A program made the translations under genes and the position numbers. From an uncultured Treponema sp. (lineage in GTDB: Bacteria > Spirochaetota > Spirochaetia > Treponematales > Treponemataceae): a stretch of 34,702 nucleotides of DNA. The stretch lies in assembly GCA_934691925.1 (NCBI GenBank), contig CAKUTI010000022.1, positions 1 through 34,702 of the forward strand. The letters run 5' to 3'. The notes below the pieces were generated by a model. It was given only the letters and a program-made list of their open reading frames with translations, ran no database searches and was not told the DNA's origin. Every line of letters starts with the position of its first letter. The stretch's first letter is position 1. This document shows positions 31,841 through 34,702 of the stretch, in pieces.

Positions 31841-31849
31841 TTGCGTAAA

Positions 31850-31878
31850 ATTATATCAAACTGAAATGTGTTTTTCCA
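31850..31878 (-). promoter_or_regulatory. Promoter of the 31840 gene
   Basis: On the minus strand TATAAT (31855-31850) is 17 bp from TGGAAA (31878-31873). It ends 9 nt before the start codon. Confidence 0.55.
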
Positions 31879-32057
31879 TAAAAACATCTTTTGGAGACAA
31901 GAGGAAAAAGATTTCTGAAAAAAACTTCAAAAGCGAATAACGATATAAAAAAATTAAAATAGTCTGAATTTTACAACTTCATACCATTTTTATTGTCATT
32001 TTGTTCCGTATATCGCAATAAAAAAATGCTTAGTTCGTTTTTATCCAAATTCAACGC

Positions 32058-32086
32058 TTGTTAGATTATTTCTCGCTCATTATAAT
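32058..32086 (+). promoter_or_regulatory. Promoter of the PocR-EAL pair
   Basis: TTGTTA (32058-32063) and TATAAT (32081-32086) are 17 bp apart. The start codon is 14 nt past the -10, so the leader would be only about 8 nt with no Shine-Dalgarno. The rest of the 260-bp spacer 31841-32100 shows nothing else. Confidence 0.65.
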
Positions 32087-32100
32087 CATCTTAGTTAAAA

Positions 32101-33279
32101 ATGATTGGCTATAAACTTTCAGATTTAATCGATAAATCTGTTCTGCAGGATGTGCAAGAAAGTTTTTCTCAGCTGACAGGAATGGGCTGCGTTATCGTGA
32201 CTCCTGACGGCGATTCTTTCACAGAGAAAGGCTGCTTCTCAAAATTTTGTGCCGCAAACATCCAAACTTCAGAAACTGCAAAAAAACGTTGCGCACTTTG
32301 CCACAAAAACGCGATTCTCGAATCCTTGAAAAAAGGAAAAACGGTGGCTTATTACTGCCACTCGCGCCTGATTGAATTTGCGGCTCCGATAACTGCCGGA
32401 AGATATTTTCTAGGCGGAATCGTATCTGGCCAGTTAAAATCGATTCCTAAAAACGAGATTAAGAAAATTTCCGCGATTCTCACGCGTTTTGCATCGACAA
32501 TCTCGAACATGGCGGTGAAAAATTACGAGCGTCTTGAAAAAACTCAAACTCAGGAAAAAACCGCGCGAAGCCAGACTTTGCTTGCAACCGACATGGCGTT
32601 GAAAATGCGGCAGTCAATGCAGAAATGGCTTTTCTCGTTAAAGTCTGTCGCAAATCTTGAAATCTCAAAGCCTGCAAAAGACGCAATCAGAAAAATTGTT
32701 GTGAGCGGAAACGAGGCTTCAATCGAAATTTCAGACATTGTTGACTACATAAAGCTCACGGAAGGCGCGACGAATCTTTCAGAATCAGAATATGACATCA
32801 GAAATTTGCTTCCGCAGACTGTCGAGAATCTTGAAAAAAGCCTTATCGGAAAAGACATCTCGATTATCGGCGAGGTTGACCAGAGCGTTCCAAAACGGCT
32901 TTTCGGCGACTGGGGCAGAATCTCAAAAATCATATGGAATCTCGTGCAGGAAAGCGTTTCAAGAATGGAAGTCGGCTATATAAAAGTGAATGCCTCGTGC
33001 AGAGATTCCTCATACGCGAAAATGCTTGAAATCACAGTTTCAGACTCTGCCAGCGCGTTTTCACGCCAGGAGATTGAAAATATCCGCCATTATTTCAAGA
33101 CAGGAATTTCAGTTCTTCTTGAAAGCGGCGTAAAGAAAGGTCTGAGCTATCCGATGGTCTCAATGCTTTTAAAGCAGCTTTCGGGAACAATCGGAGTTAG
33201 GCTTGGAAAAAACAAAAATACGGTCTTTCAATTCAACATTCCGCAGCTTAGCATTGACCAGACAGGAAAAAGAGCATAA
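32101..33279 (+). CDS. PocR-domain sensor fused to a degenerate histidine-kinase-like module
   Basis: The N-terminal part (about residues 5-150) matches the PocR ligand-binding domain: LSDLIDKSVLQDVQESFSQL, a Cys-rich CFSKFCAANI, RCALCHKNA and YYCHSRLIEFAAPITAGRYF. The Cys cluster may bind a metal or cofactor. A helical region follows where a kinase would carry its HExx phosphoacceptor, but the equivalent helix (ATDMALKMRQSMQKWL) has no His. The C-terminal part looks like a HATPase domain with LFGDWGRISKIIWNLVQESV, where the second N-box Asn is missing, and VSDSASAF, where the glycine of DxGxG is replaced. Loss of catalysis is therefore likely. The EAL gene starts 2 nt later and is probably its output partner. 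Confidence 0.8.
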   Translation: MIGYKLSDLIDKSVLQDVQESFSQLTGMGCVIVTPDGDSFTEKGCFSKFCAANIQTSETAKKRCALCHKNAILESLKKGKTVAYYCHSRLIEFAAPITAGRYFLGGIVSGQLKSIPKNEIKKISAILTRFASTISNMAVKNYERLEKTQTQEKTARSQTLLATDMALKMRQSMQKWLFSLKSVANLEISKPAKDAIRKIVVSGNEASIEISDIVDYIKLTEGATNLSESEYDIRNLLPQTVENLEKSLIGKDISIIGEVDQSVPKRLFGDWGRISKIIWNLVQESVSRMEVGYIKVNASCRDSSYAKMLEITVSDSASAFSRQEIENIRHYFKTGISVLLESGVKKGLSYPMVSMLLKQLSGTIGVRLGKNKNTVFQFNIPQLSIDQTGKRA

Positions 33280-33281
33280 GA

Positions 33282-34163
33282 ATGGAATTAAATTTCGCGA
33301 AGCAGTTCAAGTCCGCGCTTAAAAATGAGGAATTCCGAGTTTTTTATCAGCCGAAAGTTTCTCTGCACAATTACCAGCTTGCCGGAGCGGAAGCCTTGTG
33401 CCGCTGGTTTCACAACGGAGTCATAATTCCGCCGGACAGCTTTATTCCCGCGCTCGAAACTGGAACTGACATCTGCGAGCTTGATTTTTATATGCTTGAG
33501 CACGTCTGCCGCGACATCAGAAAATGGCTTGAGGAAGGCAGAAAATGCGTGAAAGTCTCAGTGAATCTTTCGCGAAAGCACAAAGTTGACAGAAATCTAA
33601 TCAGAAAAATAATCGGAATAATCGACGCTTACGGAATTCCGCACAGTCTGATTGAAATCGAGCTGGTCGAGTCAATGTCGGATATGAATTTTGAGTCTCT
33701 TAGAGAAATCGTTTTCGGACTCAAAAGATACGGAATCAGCATGTCGGTCGATGACTTTGGAACTGGATTTTCCTCGATGAACCTTATCCGCGACCTGCCG
33801 TGGAACATTCTGAAAATCGACAAGAGGTTTGTTCCGCAGGACACGAGCGACAAAAAACAGTACATAATGATAAAGCACCTGATTTCGATGGCACAGGACT
33901 TGGGACTTGACTGCATTGTTGAAGGAATCGAGACGCTCGAGCAGGTGAAAATCCTAAAGGAATACAACTGCTTTTTGGCTCAGGGAAACTTTTTTGACCG
34001 CCCGCTCTCTTCAAGAGACTTTGAAAAACGGCTTCCGTTCCCGCAAAAGCCGACCGTAACTCCGTTTGACGACAGGCTTTTAGCCCCTGAAGCCCGCGAG
34101 CTTTTGCGCAAGGAAAGAGCAAAGCAAGCCGCGCTCGAAAAAGCACGAACGGCGCTGGCGTAA
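33282..34163 (+). CDS. EAL-domain cyclic-di-GMP phosphodiesterase
   Basis: It is predicted to hydrolyse c-di-GMP to pGpG in the cytoplasm. The 293-residue protein is a stand-alone EAL domain with the expected catalytic positions visible: AEALCRW (EAL), VSVNLSR (Asn), IEIELVES (Glu), SVDDFGTGFSSM (Asp-Asp), LKIDKRF (Lys), CIVEGIETLEQ (Glu) and QGNFFDRPL (Gln). Nothing key is missing, so it should be active. The tail EARELLRKERAKQAALEKAR is a charged helix without a known role. AAAGAG precedes the ATG and the PocR-domain gene ends 2 nt upstream, so control by that degenerate kinase is a reasonable inference. The stop codon overlaps a half-copy of the palindrome array. Confidence 0.93.
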   Translation: MELNFAKQFKSALKNEEFRVFYQPKVSLHNYQLAGAEALCRWFHNGVIIPPDSFIPALETGTDICELDFYMLEHVCRDIRKWLEEGRKCVKVSVNLSRKHKVDRNLIRKIIGIIDAYGIPHSLIEIELVESMSDMNFESLREIVFGLKRYGISMSVDDFGTGFSSMNLIRDLPWNILKIDKRFVPQDTSDKKQYIMIKHLISMAQDLGLDCIVEGIETLEQVKILKEYNCFLAQGNFFDRPLSSRDFEKRLPFPQKPTVTPFDDRLLAPEARELLRKERAKQAALEKARTALA

Positions 34164-34191
34164 TACGAAATCAGCTTTTGCCGTTTTCTAA

Positions 34192-34447
34192 AATCGTACT
34201 GGATACGAACGCAGACTGTTAAAAAAACACAAATCGTACTGAGTACGAATCCAGTTTTTTCTGATTTTCATGAATCGTACTGAGTACGAAGAGCGTTTTC
34301 CGCAATTTTTCAGAATCGTATTGAATACGAACGTTGCTTTTAGAAAATCCAAGAATCGTATTGAATACGAAGCCTGACTTTTTAAAATCGGGGAATCGTA
34401 TCGAGTACGAATGTCTGCCGCAATTTTTAAATCGTACTGAATACAAA
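34192..34447. repeat. Array of seven 18-nt palindromic repeats with unique 18-23 nt spacers
   Basis: The repeat AATCGTACTGAGTACGAA and variants occur at 34192, 34232, 34273, 34314, 34354, 34394 and 34430 (each 18 nt). Start-to-start distances are 40, 41, 41, 40, 40 and 36 bp. The core is a 6-bp stem TCGTAC/GTACGA around TGA. Repeats 4 and 5 read TCGTAT/ATACGA, a matched change of a C-G to a T-A pair. Repeat 6 has a T-G pair, and repeats 1 and 7 carry mismatches. Spacers are unrelated apart from being T/A-rich. A half-repeat (AATACGAA, 34162-34169) sits one period upstream over the EAL stop. No cas genes are present. This accounts for most of the 422-bp spacer 34164-34585. Confidence 0.92.
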
Positions 34448-34509
34448 ACGCGTCATTCCGAAGCCGCGGTCTTGCCCACGCAAATCTTTCGCTTGGTTTC
34501 GGAATCCGT

Positions 34510-34560
34510 AAAAAAACGGGCGTTTCCAATGCCGTGCAAAACACGCTTTAGAAACGCCCG
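34510..34560 (-). terminator. gatB terminator
   Basis: Read on the minus strand, CGGGCGTTTC (34560-34551) pairs with GAAACGCCCG (34526-34517), and seven T's follow (A-run 34510-34516 on the plus strand). An inner CGTG/CACG pair sits in the loop. It is 26 nt from the gatB stop. ATTCCGAA (34455-34462) with TTCGGAAT (34498-34505) forms another long-range dyad beside it. Confidence 0.88.
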
Positions 34561-34585
34561 CTTGATTCCTTAGATTTCCAATTTT

Positions 34586-34702
34586 TTACAGCTTAGCCAG
34601 TTTCTCGCCCACGAGTTTCGATGCAATTCCCGGGTTCGCCTTTCCCTTAGAAGCCTTCATCACCTGGCCTGTAAGCCAGCCGACAACGTTTGTCTTTCCG
34701 GC
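34586..34702 (-). CDS. gatB: Aspartyl/glutamyl-tRNA amidotransferase subunit B, C-terminal end only
   Basis: GatB is part of the GatCAB complex that amidates misacylated Glu-tRNA-Gln or Asp-tRNA-Asn. Only the last 38 residues are inside the window; the rest lies beyond base 34702. They read [18 protein letters not shown] and end VGEKLAKL, which matches the conserved C-terminal YqeY-like tail of GatB (GxLxGQVMKxxxGKANP). The stop is at 34586-34588 on the minus strand and a strong terminator follows. No other assignment fits this motif as well. Confidence 0.88.
   Translation of the reverse strand, partial: AGKTNVVGWLTGQVMKASKGKANPGIASKLVGEKLAKL

Noticed and set aside
34192..34447. CRISPR array
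   Set aside because: Repeats of 18 nt and spacers of 18-23 nt are below typical CRISPR sizes, the repeats vary internally by compensatory changes, and no cas gene is in the window. It is reported as a palindromic repeat array instead.
34188..34544. Minus-strand 118-codon open frame over the palindrome array
   Set aside because: Its repeated YSIRF/YSVRF-like words are simply translations of the palindromes. It crosses the gatB terminator and has no Shine-Dalgarno.

Overview
The window looks like chromosomal DNA of a treponeme-like spirochaete. The evidence is an archaeal/spirochaete-type UMP kinase, many small secreted or lipoprotein genes with loose lipoboxes, PEGA, PocR and 7TM-PP2C signalling proteins, and AT-rich spacers full of perfect hairpins. 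Housekeeping genes (cysS, pyrH, radC, efp, uvrB, rpmB, prs, tRNA-Arg, gatB) alternate with envelope and signalling genes. No phage, insertion sequence, cas gene or rRNA was recognised. Both ends are cut inside genes: cysS at the left and gatB (minus strand) at the right.

Layout. 1-1224 is the cysS 3' part, followed by a repeat/hairpin-rich spacer. 1602-4719 holds an ECF sigma factor, an overlapping membrane anti-sigma candidate and a TIG/transglutaminase-fold protein without its catalytic Cys. 4791-7512 has pyrH, a glucosaminidase (minus), radC and a PEGA protein. 7667-12487 is a compact run of HtrA-type protease, class 3 lipase and EarP, the EF-P arginine rhamnosyltransferase. A 7 x 22 bp tandem array and an AT-rich HAD gene then separate EarP from its substrate EF-P (Arg32 type) at 13418. 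14180-17827 holds an acyl-ACP thioesterase, a 7TM PP2C phosphatase and a small secreted protein on the minus strand. 17838-22158 is a minus-strand envelope cluster (LPP20-like, COG3014-like lipoprotein, LpoB-like and relatives). uvrB follows with a tandemly duplicated 3' end, then rpmB and a metallo-beta-lactamase-fold enzyme (minus). 26300-29418 has prs, a short FGGY kinase and a HAD phosphatase, then tRNA-Arg(CCU). 29740-31840 is a run of minus-strand small proteins. A PocR/degenerate-kinase protein with a competent EAL phosphodiesterase comes next, followed by a striking array of seven 18-nt palindromes spaced 36-41 bp apart, the terminator of gatB, and the gatB 3' end.

How the genes fit together. 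The window mixes translation (CysS, EF-P with its modifying enzyme, L28, GatB, tRNA-Arg), nucleotide supply (PyrH, Prs), DNA repair (UvrB, RadC) and envelope homeostasis or signalling (sigma/anti-sigma, HtrA, LpoB/LPP20 cluster, glucosaminidase, PP2C, c-di-GMP turnover). Several genes (htrA, uvrB, the MBL enzyme, the PP2C protein and the 31840 gene) have a TATAAT-like box 6-9 nt before the ATG and no Shine-Dalgarno, which suggests leaderless mRNAs.

The most unusual signals are the palindrome array at 34192-34447, the tandem array at 12505-12658, intergenic hairpins that share a CA(N)GGATG loop while their stems differ, the duplicated uvrB tail that differs only at synonymous positions, and the EarP/EF-P pair split by inserted DNA. 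All family names come from motif recognition by eye; no database search was run.
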